Source: Colwellia sp. 1_MG-2023 (GTDB taxonomy: Bacteria > Pseudomonadota > Gammaproteobacteria > Enterobacterales > Alteromonadaceae). Taken from it: a stretch of DNA of 64,000 nucleotides. This document shows, piece after piece, positions 25,020 to 36,190 of the stretch (its first letter is position 1; the number at the start of each line of letters is the position of its first letter). The position numbers and the translations under genes were made by a program. Under the pieces are notes generated by a model. That model worked only from the letters and a program-made list of their open reading frames with translations, made no database searches and had not been told where the DNA came from. The stretch covers positions 62,001-126,000 of the forward strand of contig NZ_JAUOPE010000002.1 of NCBI RefSeq assembly GCF_030546755.1, read 5' to 3'.

Positions 25020-27695
25020 TTAAGCGTAAAGTGGGTTAAGTTTGTTTGTGTCAATATCAAAACGTTTGATCGCTTCTGAAACCACCGAGTGCTTAATTTC
25101 ACCACGGTTAGCTAATTCAAATAATGACGCAACAACAATGTAAGCTGCATTCACTTCAAAGTGACGACGTAAGTTTGCACGGCTATCACTTCGACCAAAA
25201 CCGTCAGTACCTAAACAACGATAATCTGTATCAATAAAGGCTCTAACTTGATCAGAATATGACTTAACATAATCAGTTGCTGCAATAGCAGGACCATTTT
25301 CTTTCGTAATAACCGTACTGATATAAGGTACTTTTTGTTCAGCTTCAGGGTTAAGCATGTTTTGACGAGTCACTTCTTGTCCGTCACGTGCTAATTCGTT
25401 AAATGAAGTTACAGAATAAACATCACTTGAGATATTGTATTCAGCACTCAAAATCTGTGCAGCTTCACGAACTTGCAATAAGATAGTTCCTGAGCCCATT
25501 AACTGAACATTCGCAACGGCTTTCTTCGCCGCTACAGTTTCAAGTTTATAAATACCTTTGATGATTTCATCTGCGATATTACTATCTTCAGGTAAGGCAG
25601 GATGTTGATAGTTCTCATTCATTAACGTTAAGTAGTAGAAAATATTTTCATTATTTTCGTACATACGACGTAATCCATCACGCACGATAACGGCAACTTC
25701 ATAACCATACGTTGGGTCATAAGTGACACAATTTGGAATTAATCCCGCTTGAACATGTGAATGACCATCTTGATGTTGTAAACCTTCGCCATTAAGCGTT
25801 GTACGACCTGCGGTTGCACCTAATAAGAAACCACGCGCTTGTGAATCACCCGCCGCCCAAGCTAAATCACCCACACGTTGGAAACCAAACATTGAGTAAT
25901 AAATATAAAATGGGATCGTTGTCGCGTTACAAGTTGAATATGAAGTACCTGATGCAACCCAAGAAGCCATTGCACCTAATTCATTAATCCCTTCTTGTAG
26001 TACTTGACCTTTCTTATCTTCACGATAATAAGCCACTTGATCCGCATCTTGAGGAATATATTTTTGACCTTCATTCGCGTAAATACCTACTTGGCGGAAT
26101 AAACCTTCCATACCAAACGTACGTGCTTCATCAGGAATAATTGGTACGATACGTTTACCAATTTTCTTATCTTTTAATAAGCTATTTAAAACACGAACAA
26201 ACGTCATGGTTGATGAAACTTCACGCTCACCAGAGCCTTTTAAGATCGCATCAAAAGATTTAAGCGGTGGAATCTCTAACGTTTCTTCCGCTTGTTGACG
26301 ACGTGCAGGTAAAGAACCACCTAATGCTTCACGGCGCTCTTTCATGTACTTGTATTCAACGCTATCTTCAGGGAATTTGTAATATGGTAAATCACCAATA
26401 TCTTCATCAGCAATTGGAATATTAAAACGATCACGGAAATATTTGATCGACTCAACGTCCATTTTCTTAACGTTATGCGCAATATTTAAACCTTCGCCAG
26501 CAGTCCCTAAACCAAAACCTTTTACTGTTTTAGCAAGAATAACCGTTGGACGACCTTTAGTTTTCATTGCTTTATCATAAGCGGCATATACTTTAACTGG
26601 ATCATGACCACCACGGTTTAAACGCCAGATGTCTTCATCAGACATGTTGGCAACCATTTCAGCCGTTTCAGGATACTTGTTAAAGAAGTTTTCGCGAGTG
26701 TATTTACCGCCTTTCGCTTTACAGTTTTGGTACTCACCATCCACTGTTTCATTCATCAACTGCAATAATTTACCTGAAGTATCACGTGCTAATAAAGCAT
26801 CCCAATATGAACCCCAAATAACTTTAGTAACTTCCCAGCCTGCGCCACGGAAAGTACCTTCAAGTTCTTGAATAATTTTACCGTTACCACGAACAGGGCC
26901 ATCAAGACGTTGTAAGTTACAGTTAATGATAAACGTTAAGTTATCTAACCCTTCACGAGACGCTAAACCAATAGCACCTAACGATTCTGGCTCATCCGTT
27001 TCACCGTCACCAAGGAAGGCATAAACACGTTGACCAGAACAATCTTTAATACCGCGATCGGTTAAATACTTTAAGAAACGCGCCGTATAAATAGCTTGTA
27101 ATGGACCTAAACCCATAGAAACGGTTGGGAATTGCCAATAGTCAGGCATTAAATGAGGATGAGGATATGAAGATAGACCACCACCATCAACTTCTTGACG
27201 GAAGTTATTTAATTGCTCTTCAGTTAAAGCACCTTCAAGGAAAGAACGTGCATAAATACCTGGAGAAATATGGCCTTGAGCAAAAATAAAATCGCCACCG
27301 TCTTCTGGTGAAGCCGCTTTAAAGAAATGATTAAAACCAACATCGTAAAGCATCGCTGATGAAGCAAAAGAACCGATATGGCCACCTAGTTCAAGATCTT
27401 TCTTAGACGCTCTTAATACTAATACTAACGCATTCCAACGAATAGCTGCACGAATACGCGCTTCGATTGTTTGGTCGCCAGGCATATGTGGTTCTTGTCC
27501 TGGAGGAATAGTATTCACATAAGCAGTAGTTGCATCAAAAGGTAAATGAGTGCCACTACGACGTGCATGGTCGATTAATTTTTCTAATAAAAAATGTGCG
27601 CGTTCTGGACCTTCATTTTCTAAAACCGATTCCATTGATTCTAACCACTCTTGGGTTTCTAATGAATCAATATCAATGTTTGGGAATTCAGACAT
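25020..27695 (-). CDS. aceE: Pyruvate dehydrogenase E1 (homodimeric)
   Basis: Decarboxylates pyruvate with thiamine diphosphate and loads the acetyl group on E2. 891 residues, the usual size for the alpha2-type E1. The ThDP/Mg motif starts '[20 protein letters not shown]' and ends in NCN. Also seen are '[20 protein letters not shown]', '[17 protein letters not shown]' and '[13 protein letters not shown]'. GGAGAC lies about 10 nt before the ATG. It is the first structural gene after pdhR, with a 147-bp gap that holds a long inverted repeat, and is co-transcribed with aceF. Confidence 0.98.
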   Translation of the reverse strand: MSEFPNIDIDSLETQEWLESMESVLENEGPERAHFLLEKLIDHARRSGTHLPFDATTAYVNTIPPGQEPHMPGDQTIEARIRAAIRWNALVLVLRASKKDLELGGHIGSFASSAMLYDVGFNHFFKAASPEDGGDFIFAQGHISPGIYARSFLEGALTEEQLNNFRQEVDGGGLSSYPHPHLMPDYWQFPTVSMGLGPLQAIYTARFLKYLTDRGIKDCSGQRVYAFLGDGETDEPESLGAIGLASREGLDNLTFIINCNLQRLDGPVRGNGKIIQELEGTFRGAGWEVTKVIWGSYWDALLARDTSGKLLQLMNETVDGEYQNCKAKGGKYTRENFFNKYPETAEMVANMSDEDIWRLNRGGHDPVKVYAAYDKAMKTKGRPTVILAKTVKGFGLGTAGEGLNIAHNVKKMDVESIKYFRDRFNIPIADEDIGDLPYYKFPEDSVEYKYMKERREALGGSLPARRQQAEETLEIPPLKSFDAILKGSGEREVSSTMTFVRVLNSLLKDKKIGKRIVPIIPDEARTFGMEGLFRQVGIYANEGQKYIPQDADQVAYYREDKKGQVLQEGINELGAMASWVASGTSYSTCNATTIPFYIYYSMFGFQRVGDLAWAAGDSQARGFLLGATAGRTTLNGEGLQHQDGHSHVQAGLIPNCVTYDPTYGYEVAVIVRDGLRRMYENNENIFYYLTLMNENYQHPALPEDSNIADEIIKGIYKLETVAAKKAVANVQLMGSGTILLQVREAAQILSAEYNISSDVYSVTSFNELARDGQEVTRQNMLNPEAEQKVPYISTVITKENGPAIAATDYVKSYSDQVRAFIDTDYRCLGTDGFGRSDSRANLRRHFEVNAAYIVVASLFELANRGEIKHSVVSEAIKRFDIDTNKLNPLYA

Positions 27696-27739
27696 AATTA
27701 CTTAGTCTCCATTCTTTCGTTAGTTAAGGTAAATAAGGT

Positions 27740-27793
27740 GTAGATTAAAAAGTACTAATTAGGTATCAAACCACCTTAATCTCTTTAATCTAC
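27740..27793 (-). repeat. Inverted repeat in the pdhR-aceE gap
   Basis: GTAGATTAAA (27740-27749) pairs exactly with TTTAATCTAC (27784-27793). The 34-base interior has weaker pairing of its own. In the aceE leader it could act as an attenuator, processing site or weak terminator. Confidence 0.4.
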
Positions 27794-27842
27794 CTATTCT
27801 TGTTAGGTTCTTAGAAAATAAATAAAAACCAGTTTCTTTTTA

Positions 27843-28613
27843 TCAAATCTTTTGCATACGTCTCATTGAACGTTGCATACGACTTTGTTCTTCCGTTAAG
27901 TTCAACAATACTTCTTCAATAAAAGCTAAATGTCGATGGCTTGCCCCCCAAGCTTTTTGAGGCTGTCCACTTACAATAGCGTCTAGTAAGCGCGTTCTAT
28001 ACTCAGCAATTTTCGCGAATATATCAGGGCGTTGAGCCAAAATTGTTAAGTTTTGTTCAATATTATCGATAACAATTGAAGACATGCTTCTAGCTAAATG
28101 CAAAATCACACCATTGTGTGAAGCTGAGCAAATTGCTAAATAAAATTCATAGACCGCTTTCGCTTCCTCACAATAATCATTATCAAGCTGAGCATTGCCA
28201 ATCGCTTCATGTTTACTTTTAATTTCATCAAAATCGGCAGCCGTGCCACGCATCGCAGCATAATAAGCTGACATTCCTTCAATACCATGACGAAACTCTA
28301 ATAAATCAAACTGCGATTCATTACTTTGAGCCATCAAATCAAAAAGAGGATCAGAAAAACCTTTTAAAATTTGTTCACTGACAAAAGTGCCACCGCCTTG
28401 TTTGCGTGTCACTAAACCTTTGGCTTCTAATTTTTGAATGGCTTCGCGTAATGAAGGGCGGGATACATCAAATTGAATGGCTAATTCGCGTTCGGGGGGT
28501 AATTTTTGTCCGGCGATTAAACTACCTTCCAAGATCATCGCTTCCAGTTGTGACTGAATCACATCTGAGAGTTTTGCTTGTTTTACTGGTTGTTTAATAT
28601 TCGCTAAAACCAT
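27843..28613 (-). CDS. pdhR: PdhR, pyruvate-responsive GntR/FadR-family repressor
   Basis: 256 residues: winged helix-turn-helix (about 15-80; 'LPPERELAIQFDVSRPSLRE' then 'AIQKLEAKGLVTRKQGGGTFV') and an FCD effector domain (about 90-235). It lies directly upstream of aceEF in the same direction, as in E. coli, where PdhR represses pdhR-aceEF-lpd and pyruvate relieves repression. A near-consensus PdhR operator lies 63-79 bases before its ATG and overlaps a TTGACC -35, so autoregulation is likely. Gene and context agree well. Confidence 0.95.
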   Translation of the reverse strand: MVLANIKQPVKQAKLSDVIQSQLEAMILEGSLIAGQKLPPERELAIQFDVSRPSLREAIQKLEAKGLVTRKQGGGTFVSEQILKGFSDPLFDLMAQSNESQFDLLEFRHGIEGMSAYYAAMRGTAADFDEIKSKHEAIGNAQLDNDYCEEAKAVYEFYLAICSASHNGVILHLARSMSSIVIDNIEQNLTILAQRPDIFAKIAEYRTRLLDAIVSGQPQKAWGASHRHLAFIEEVLLNLTEEQSRMQRSMRRMQKI

Positions 28614-28675
28614 AGTGTAAATCTTTACCTAATTTGATAAATATCCTTTTAAAAACAAGTAAAATACTTGCGGTC

Positions 28676-28692
28676 AATTGGTATTACCATTG
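28676..28692 (-). promoter_or_regulatory. PdhR operator (overlapping the pdhR -35)
   Basis: AATTGGTATTACCATTG matches the E. coli consensus AATTGGTnnnACCAATT in all but the end of the right half. Reading leftwards, TTGACC (28672-28677) overlaps it as a -35 element, with a weak TTTTAA 17 bases on. Confidence 0.8.
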
Positions 28693-28848
28693 TAAAAAGT
28701 GACGTAAAAATAACAAAATATTTTGATTTTGTAAATAGAACATAGTTCAGCTGACTAAAAAAACAACTATAAACGGGTAGGTAAAATAGCTTTTATTGCA
28801 TGAAAGAAGTGGCTTATACAGGATTAAAAAGAGTAAAAACAGTGAGAA

Positions 28849-28880
28849 AGCCGCAACTTTAAGGGATAGAAGTTACGGCT
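28849..28880 (-). terminator. Hairpin after ampE, possible terminator
   Basis: AGCCGCAACTT and AAGTTACGGCT pair with one mismatch across a 10-base loop, 26 bases past the ampE stop. The T run after it is poor (TTTCTCAC). Confidence 0.5.
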
Positions 28881-28905
28881 ATAAGGTTAAGAAAAATATT
28901 ATAAT

Positions 28906-29835
28906 TTAGCTAATAACCCCAGTAAGAATAAGCAATGCAATAATGGAAAAGCATAATAATAACGAGCGTTTCGCTAGTCGAACTAACAAACATGGCTCAG
29001 CAGTACAATCGTTTACGTCAATCATAAAATCTTCCGATTTCTCGGCAACATCAATTAATACATTATGTGGTAATTTTCCTACATCAAAGAAGTTTTCCAA
29101 CCAAACCGGTAAAGCTCTTGAAAAATGTCCTACTAACATATAACCAAAAGCAAGCATCCGAACGGGCAACCAATCTAACCAAAATAATAATTGCTGATTT
29201 AAATCACTGACTTTACGTTCATCTTCACTACTTTGTTGTTCATTGGTGTGTTCAGAAGTATCAGCAAGGTTTGCTTCATTACTACTAACGTCAGATTCAG
29301 CTGTGGTGTTTTTCTCACTGTCTTTGTCTTCACTTGCTTCATTAAGTTTACTAAGCAATCGATAAAATAAAGCGCCTGGCGCACCAAAAATGACAAAGAA
29401 TATCATTATCGCAATAAAGTAGCGGTAATTAAGCCAAATTAACATTTGACCAAACCCCATATCAGGCAAGTTTTTATCTTGTAATAATTGCCTATGGTGC
29501 ATATCACATGTAGTTGTTTCCCCTCGAAAAGCAGCCATTAAATATTGCTTATAAATATCACGAGTTTTCACACAACCAAAACACAAGATCAATATTACGG
29601 TAGAGACAATGAGATGAATTAAACTATTATCGACAATACTTAATAGAAAATAACAAGCAATGACAGGTACAAGTATAAAAACACTATTGGCTAATATCGA
29701 CTTGCTAGGCGAGCCTAATGCTAAGTAACGTTTAAATAAGGCATGATAACGAGAATAATATGAAGAAAACTGCCAAGCAGAAGAAGATAAATAGCGTTCT
29801 GCCGCTAAAGCAATAAGTAAACTAATTAGGCTCAT
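28906..29835 (-). CDS. ampE: AmpE, inner-membrane protein of the ampDE operon
   Basis: 309 residues; 'MSLISLLIALAAERYL' is a typical AmpE N-terminus. Hydrophobic segments at about 44-88, 150-168 and 288-308 indicate a polytopic membrane protein. A polar stretch at about 170-215, rich in Ser, Glu, Asp and Asn, separates the membrane parts. AmpE is linked to beta-lactamase regulation and peptidoglycan recycling through its operon with ampD, but its biochemical role is unsettled. It follows ampD by 97 bases in the same direction, as in E. coli. Confidence 0.9.
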   Translation of the reverse strand: MSLISLLIALAAERYLSSSAWQFSSYYSRYHALFKRYLALGSPSKSILANSVFILVPVIACYFLLSIVDNSLIHLIVSTVILILCFGCVKTRDIYKQYLMAAFRGETTTCDMHHRQLLQDKNLPDMGFGQMLIWLNYRYFIAIMIFFVIFGAPGALFYRLLSKLNEASEDKDSEKNTTAESDVSSNEANLADTSEHTNEQQSSEDERKVSDLNQQLLFWLDWLPVRMLAFGYMLVGHFSRALPVWLENFFDVGKLPHNVLIDVAEKSEDFMIDVNDCTAEPCLLVRLAKRSLLLCFSIIALLILTGVIS

Positions 29836-29932
29836 GTTTATTATCCATCATTGTCATCAAAATTTATTATATTAGCATCTTGTAAAGCAAGAAAGTTACC
29901 GAGTTTTCGTCAAGCCATTCTTTACGAATTGG

Positions 29933-30520
29933 CTATTTTACTCTTATCATTTGTTGATATTTTTGCCAATCAAATGCATCACCTGGATCTGTTTTTCTCC
30001 CCGGGGCGATATCACTATGACCAGTAATATTATCTGTTATTAAAGGATAAGCTGTAATGAGTGATAACGTTAACTGACTAAGCTGTTGATATTGCTCGTC
30101 AGTATAAGGAATATCATCGGCGCCTTCCAGCTCTATTCCTATAGAAAAATCATTACATTTTTCTTTGCCCTGATAACTTGAAACACCTGCATGCCACGCT
30201 CGATCATTAAAAGACACATATTGGATTATCTGACCATCACGACAGATAAGACAATGGGCGGAGACACGCAATTGATAAATTTCTTCAAAACTAGGGTGAG
30301 CTTTAGGGTCTAACTTACCTAAAAATAAATCGCTAATATATTGACCACCAAATTGCTTTGCCGGTAGTGAGATATTATGGATAACTAGCAATGAGATTTC
30401 AGCGCTATCACAGTGTTCACGTTGATCATAATGAGGTGAAATACATTTTTCAGCCTGCTCTAACCAACCTTGTTTAATAGTCATAACAGTGTCAGATCGA
30501 GTAATTGTTGGTTTAGGCAT
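29933..30520 (-). CDS. ampD: 1,6-anhydro-N-acetylmuramyl-L-alanine amidase
   Basis: A cytosolic zinc amidase that removes peptides from anhydro-muropeptides in cell-wall recycling, which in many species keeps ampC beta-lactamase silent. The zinc ligands are visible: H48 ('VIHNISLPAKQFGG'), H168 ('TGHSDIAPGRKTDPG') and D178; 'HAGVSSYQGKEKCNDFSIGI' is also conserved. The first ATG (195 aa) adds 12 residues relative to E. coli. An ATG at 30484 gives an E. coli-like start, and neither has a clear ribosome-binding site. It is divergent from the aspartic protease gene. Confidence 0.96.
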   Translation of the reverse strand: MPKPTITRSDTVMTIKQGWLEQAEKCISPHYDQREHCDSAEISLLVIHNISLPAKQFGGQYISDLFLGKLDPKAHPSFEEIYQLRVSAHCLICRDGQIIQYVSFNDRAWHAGVSSYQGKEKCNDFSIGIELEGADDIPYTDEQYQQLSQLTLSLITAYPLITDNITGHSDIAPGRKTDPGDAFDWQKYQQMIRVK

Positions 30521-30668
30521 ACAAATCGCACAATAAATATTGATATACTCACTATCATACTGTTTGAAAGTGTTTAATCAAAGTCAAGGTTAGCAAGTGC
30601 AATGACAAAACATACAAAATGTGTAGTACAAACCACTTTATTAATCGATAGTAAGGAAACTTGAGTTC

Positions 30669-32142
<1,474 letters not shown>

Positions 32143-32164
32143 TCTAATTATTTCCAACTAAAAC

Positions 32165-32188
32165 GGACTAATCATTTAAGATTAGTCC
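32165..32188 (+). terminator. Hairpin after nadC, probable terminator
   Basis: GGACTAATC and GATTAGTCC are perfect 9-bp arms with a 6-base loop, 22 bases after nadC. The following sequence has only an interrupted T run. Confidence 0.6.
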
Positions 32189-32400
32189 TGCTGCTTTCTT
32201 ATTAGTTTATCTTTGATTATCAAACAATCTTCCACTCATTCATCATTTAAGCGCTTTAAAGAATCATTAGATCTTTAAAAAATTAAATTTACTGTCATTT
32301 AACGATCATCAAGCGTTAATATTCTGTTAAAAATCAACCTTATTTTGCTTAAAAAAGGGCTTTTTAGATAAAAATTGAAAAAAATTCAAAAAAAATCGAT

Positions 32401-32428
32401 ACAAAATTTTACATTTCACAAATTTTGT
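32401..32428. promoter_or_regulatory. Inverted repeat upstream of pilA
   Basis: ACAAAATTT (32401-32409) and AAATTTTGT (32420-32428) are exact arms with a 10-base spacer, 48 bases before the pilA start. It could be an operator or a leader stem. Confidence 0.4.
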
Positions 32429-32475
32429 CGCAGTATGAAGTCAGCCCCCGTAATTAGAGTATGGATTTAATTATT

Positions 32476-32922
32476 ATGAAAAAAACATTACAAAACTTAG
32501 CAACAGCAAAAACTAACAAAGGTTTTACATTAATTGAATTGATGATCGTGGTTGCGATTATCGGTATTTTAGCCGCGGTAGCATTACCGGCTTATCAAAC
32601 TTATACATCCAAAGCAGCCTATGCTGAAGTAAAATTAGCAGTAACACCTTATAAAACAGCAGTTGGTGTTTGTGTTTTAACTAACGCTATTGCTGATTGT
32701 GATTTAGGTACGAATGGTATTCCTGCAACTACTACATCTCAGGCTGTAGCAAGTGTTGCTGTAGCAAATGGTGTGATTACTGTTACTCCAAATGTATTTA
32801 AAGGAATCGCTGCTGCAAATACATATGTTTTAACACCTACAGGCGGTGTAACAGTTGGTGCTCCTATCACTTCTTGGGCAGAAACTTGTAATGGTAATGC
32901 AACCAACCCAGCTCTTTGTTAA
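32476..32922 (+). CDS. pilA: Type IV major pilin
   Basis: 148-residue prepilin with a short positively charged leader and the processing site '[20 protein letters not shown]': cleavage after Gly, N-methyl-Phe at +1 and Glu at +5. The hydrophobic helix is followed by a small, Val/Thr/Ala-rich globular domain with four cysteines, two near '[12 protein letters not shown]' and two at the end ('ETC...ALC'), which probably form disulfides including the C-terminal D-loop. The ATG at 32476 gives a normal leader. An ATG at 32461 adds five residues and cannot be excluded. It is followed by a strong terminator, then pilB, C and D. Confidence 0.95.
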   Translation: MKKTLQNLATAKTNKGFTLIELMIVVAIIGILAAVALPAYQTYTSKAAYAEVKLAVTPYKTAVGVCVLTNAIADCDLGTNGIPATTTSQAVASVAVANGVITVTPNVFKGIAAANTYVLTPTGGVTVGAPITSWAETCNGNATNPALC

Positions 32923-32949
32923 TTTTATAAACTAAAATAAACAAAATTG

Positions 32950-32976
32950 AAAAGCTCCTTTTAGGAGCTTTTTTAA
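32950..32976 (+). terminator. Terminator of pilA
   Basis: AAAAGCTCC and GGAGCTTTT arms with a 5-base loop and T run. It should limit read-through so that pilin is expressed far above pilBCD. Confidence 0.9.
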
Positions 32977-33059
32977 TTTTTAAACAACTGTTTTTCTTTG
33001 TGTACAAAAATGCGTTACACTGTTAACGTTACTATTAAATTGAGTACAACCAAGACTTT

Positions 33060-34769
33060 ATGAAAGGACTACACCAACAATCTAGTTTGTTATCAGCGTT
33101 ATCTAAGCATAATTTAGTGTCTCCTGAGCAGCTAGATGAAATTAGTGCTGATTTTATTCAGCAAAAAAAACCTTTTGTTCGCTATCTTGTTGAAGATAAA
33201 AAATTTAATGCCCAAAATATTGCTAGTATCTTATCGCGTAGTTTTGGTTATCCATTAATTGATTTACAGTTTTTCGATACCAGTCTTGTACCAGACGGCA
33301 TCCGCAACGAAAAACTGATTAGAAAGCATAATGCGCTGCCACTTTTTTTACGTGGCAAAGTGTTATTTGTCGCGATGTCTGATCCAACCAATTTAGATGC
33401 ACTTGAAGAAATTCAATTTAATACCGGCTTTACCACTGAATTAGTATTAACTAACGAACAAAGTTTACATGCCTGTATTGATAAAGTATTAGAAGAAGAA
33501 AGCGACGCGCTAGACATCAGCGATATTGATACTGAAGAACTTGCTGGCATTGATGTTCAAGAAGAAAGAACAGATGAAGACAATGAAGGTGCCACCGGCG
33601 GTAAAGAAGATGCGCCTATTGTTGTTTATATTAATAAAATACTGCTCGATGCTATTAAAAAAGGTGCCTCTGATTTACATTTTGAACCTTACGAAAAATC
33701 TTATCGTATTCGTTTTCGGGTTGATGGTATATTAACCGAAGTCGCAAAACCGCCTATTTCATTATCTTCTCGCATGGCTGCGCGCTTAAAAGTCATGTCT
33801 AAACTTGATATTGCTGAGCGCCGCGTACCGCAAGATGGTCGTATAAAATTAGCCTTGTCAAAACGTAAATCTATCGATTTTCGTGTCAGCACCCTACCCA
33901 CTATGTGGGGTGAAAAAATTGTAATGCGGATATTAGATTCTTCAAGTGCAATGCTTGGTATTGATATGCTAGGTTATGAAGCTGAGCAAAAAAAAATCTA
34001 TATGGACGCCCTCGCCCAACCACAAGGCATGATATTAGTGACAGGCCCTACCGGCTCAGGAAAAACAGTATCACTTTATACCGGTTTAAATATTTTAAAT
34101 ACTCAAGAGCGAAATATATCAACCGCCGAAGATCCGGTTGAAATCAATCTAGAAGGTATAAACCAAGTACAAATTAATACCAAAGCGGGCTTAACTTTCC
34201 CTAGTGCGTTACGCTCATTTTTACGTCAAGATCCAGATATCGTGATGGTGGGTGAAATTCGAGATCTAGAAACCGCTGAAATCGCGATAAAAGCCGCACA
34301 AACGGGTCATTTAGTATTATCTACCTTACATACTAATTCTGCCGCTGAAACTTTAACTCGTTTGCTCAATATGGGCGTACCTTCATATAACGTTGCTAGC
34401 TCTGTCAGCATTATTATTGCTCAGCGACTTGCACGCCGATTATGCACTCAATGTAAAGCAGAAGAAGTTATCCCTGAAGCAGAATTAATTAATCAGGGCT
34501 TTCCGCAAGATAAAATCGGCCAATTTACATTATTTAAACCTGTCGGCTGTGAGCAATGTACCGGCGGCTATAAAGGCCGGGTCGGTATTTATGAAGTCAT
34601 TAAAATCGGTGAGCAAGTTGCCAATATTATTATGGAAGGCGGAAACTCATTAGATATTGCCGCACAATGCCAAAAAGAAGGTTTTGATAATTTAAGACAA
34701 TCAGGCATTAAAAAAGCCATGCAAGGTATGACAAGTTTAGAAGAAATTAATCGAGTAACAAATTCATAA
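33060..34769 (+). CDS. pilB: Type IV pilus assembly ATPase
   Basis: Hexameric cytoplasmic motor that drives pilus extension. 569 residues: N-terminal MshEN-like domain (about 1-145), an acidic linker at 146-183, then the secretion ATPase domain with Walker A 'GPTGSGKT' (329-336), '[20 protein letters not shown]' (Asp box region), Walker B '[12 protein letters not shown]', a His box '[11 protein letters not shown]' and a zinc tetracysteine ('LCTQC' and 'GCEQC'). It runs with pilC and pilD in the E. coli hofB-hofC-like locus. Confidence 0.97.
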   Translation: MKGLHQQSSLLSALSKHNLVSPEQLDEISADFIQQKKPFVRYLVEDKKFNAQNIASILSRSFGYPLIDLQFFDTSLVPDGIRNEKLIRKHNALPLFLRGKVLFVAMSDPTNLDALEEIQFNTGFTTELVLTNEQSLHACIDKVLEEESDALDISDIDTEELAGIDVQEERTDEDNEGATGGKEDAPIVVYINKILLDAIKKGASDLHFEPYEKSYRIRFRVDGILTEVAKPPISLSSRMAARLKVMSKLDIAERRVPQDGRIKLALSKRKSIDFRVSTLPTMWGEKIVMRILDSSSAMLGIDMLGYEAEQKKIYMDALAQPQGMILVTGPTGSGKTVSLYTGLNILNTQERNISTAEDPVEINLEGINQVQINTKAGLTFPSALRSFLRQDPDIVMVGEIRDLETAEIAIKAAQTGHLVLSTLHTNSAAETLTRLLNMGVPSYNVASSVSIIIAQRLARRLCTQCKAEEVIPEAELINQGFPQDKIGQFTLFKPVGCEQCTGGYKGRVGIYEVIKIGEQVANIIMEGGNSLDIAAQCQKEGFDNLRQSGIKKAMQGMTSLEEINRVTNS

Positions 34770-34859
34770 ACGCACTATTTTTTGAATTTGTTTACCTAGG
34801 AAAACGAATTATTAATATAATTTACCGACATAAATGTAATTAATAAGTTAGGGGTTTAT

Positions 34860-36110
34860 ATGGCAGTTTCAGCTTCGGCAAAACAAAAAATGGCTACCGT
34901 AAAAGAGCTCGATGTCTTTCAATGGCAAGGCGTGAACCGAAAAGGTAAAAAAGTCTCCGGTGAACTTTCAGCAGCCAGTATGCTGGAATTAAAAGCACAA
35001 TTAAGAAAACAAGGTGTCACGCCTGGCAGAGTTAAGAAAAAAGCAAAACCTTTATTTGGCTTAGGCGGCGATAAAGCCATTACTGCAGCTGATATCGCAG
35101 TAATTACTCGTCAAATCGCTACTATGTTAACCGCTGGTGTGCCTTTAGTGCAATCAATTGAAATGATAGGTAAAGGTCATAGTAATGGCAACATGCAAAA
35201 GCTGTTAGGGGATGTGGGGATTAAATTACAATCAGGTATTCCTTTATCGGAATGTTTGCGTGAACACCCTAAATTTTTCGATAGTTTGTATTGTGATCTC
35301 GTTCAATCAGGGGAGCAATCGGGCGCGCTTGAAACCATTTATGATCGTATTGCAACTTACAAAGAAAAAGCAGAAGCGCTAAAAGCAAAAATTAAAAAAG
35401 CAATGACCTACCCAATTGCCGTTTTAGTGGTAGCAGCGATTGTTACTTCCATATTATTAATATTTGTCGTACCTGTTTTTAAAGAAATATTTGACAGCTT
35501 TGGCGCTGAATTACCCTCATTTACATTATTAGTTTTAGCTATCTCTGAATTTATGCAATCCTATTGGTATCTTGGCTTAGGGATTGTTATAGCCGCTATA
35601 TATTTATTCAAAAAGGCTCACTTAAACAGCCAAAAATTTCGCGATAGTGTCGATAGAAAAATACTAAAACTACCTGTTATAGGTGATTTATTAGAGAAAG
35701 CCGCTGTCGCACGTTATGCCCGCACGCTTTCAACGACTTTTGCTGCCGGTGTGCCGTTACCCGATGCCTTAGAGTCTGCTGCCGGGGCCTCTGGTAATGC
35801 TGTTTTTCGCGATGCTATTTTAGAAATTCGCTCAGAAGTTTCTTCAGGTATGCAAATGAATTTAGCAATGCGTAATTGTAATATATTTCCTGATATGGTC
35901 ATTCAAATGGTGGCCATTGGTGAAGAATCTGGCGCAGTTGATGATATGCTAGCCAAAGTCGCAACAGTGTACGAGCAACAAGTAGATGATGCCGTAGATT
36001 CATTGACGAGCTTATTGGAGCCAATGATAATGGCGGTTCTCGGTGTAGTTATTGGTGGGTTAATAGTTGCTATGTACTTACCTATATTCCAAATAGGTAT
36101 GGTCGTTTAA
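34860..36110 (+). CDS. pilC: Type IV pilus inner-membrane platform protein
   Basis: 416 residues with two repeated T2SSF domains (about 80-205 and 280-405) and three membrane helices (about 180-205, 225-250 and 385-410). Visible motifs include 'ITRQIATMLTAGVPLVQSIE', 'ARTLSTTFAAGVPLPDALES' and 'GEESGAVDDMLAKVA'. PilC couples the PilB motor to pilin polymerisation. The start follows a GGGG-containing leader. It lies 90 bases after pilB and 80 before pilD. Confidence 0.97.
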   Translation: MAVSASAKQKMATVKELDVFQWQGVNRKGKKVSGELSAASMLELKAQLRKQGVTPGRVKKKAKPLFGLGGDKAITAADIAVITRQIATMLTAGVPLVQSIEMIGKGHSNGNMQKLLGDVGIKLQSGIPLSECLREHPKFFDSLYCDLVQSGEQSGALETIYDRIATYKEKAEALKAKIKKAMTYPIAVLVVAAIVTSILLIFVVPVFKEIFDSFGAELPSFTLLVLAISEFMQSYWYLGLGIVIAAIYLFKKAHLNSQKFRDSVDRKILKLPVIGDLLEKAAVARYARTLSTTFAAGVPLPDALESAAGASGNAVFRDAILEIRSEVSSGMQMNLAMRNCNIFPDMVIQMVAIGEESGAVDDMLAKVATVYEQQVDDAVDSLTSLLEPMIMAVLGVVIGGLIVAMYLPIFQIGMVV

Positions 36111-36190
36111 CCTGCGCAAGTATACTGTGGCGATAATGCTTCGCCACCTTTTTTCCGCAATTTTCAAATAACTTTTCAAGTAGGTTCCTC

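Larger units (their letters stand above)
28614..28905. other. pdhR upstream region and ampE 3' region
   Basis: About 290 bases with the PdhR box and promoter near pdhR and a hairpin at 28849-28880 near the ampE end. E. coli has aroP here; no transporter gene is present in this window. Confidence 0.6.
32143..32475. other. Intergenic region nadC-pilA
   Basis: 333 AT-rich bases with the nadC hairpin (32165-32188) and an inverted repeat close to pilA (32401-32428). I looked for a sigma-54 promoter (TGGCAC-N5-TTGC) and did not find one. Confidence 0.6.

Noticed and set aside
27755-27778. GGT...ACC arrangement as a second PdhR box before aceE
   Set aside because: The half sites are separated by five bases instead of three and the flanks do not match the consensus.
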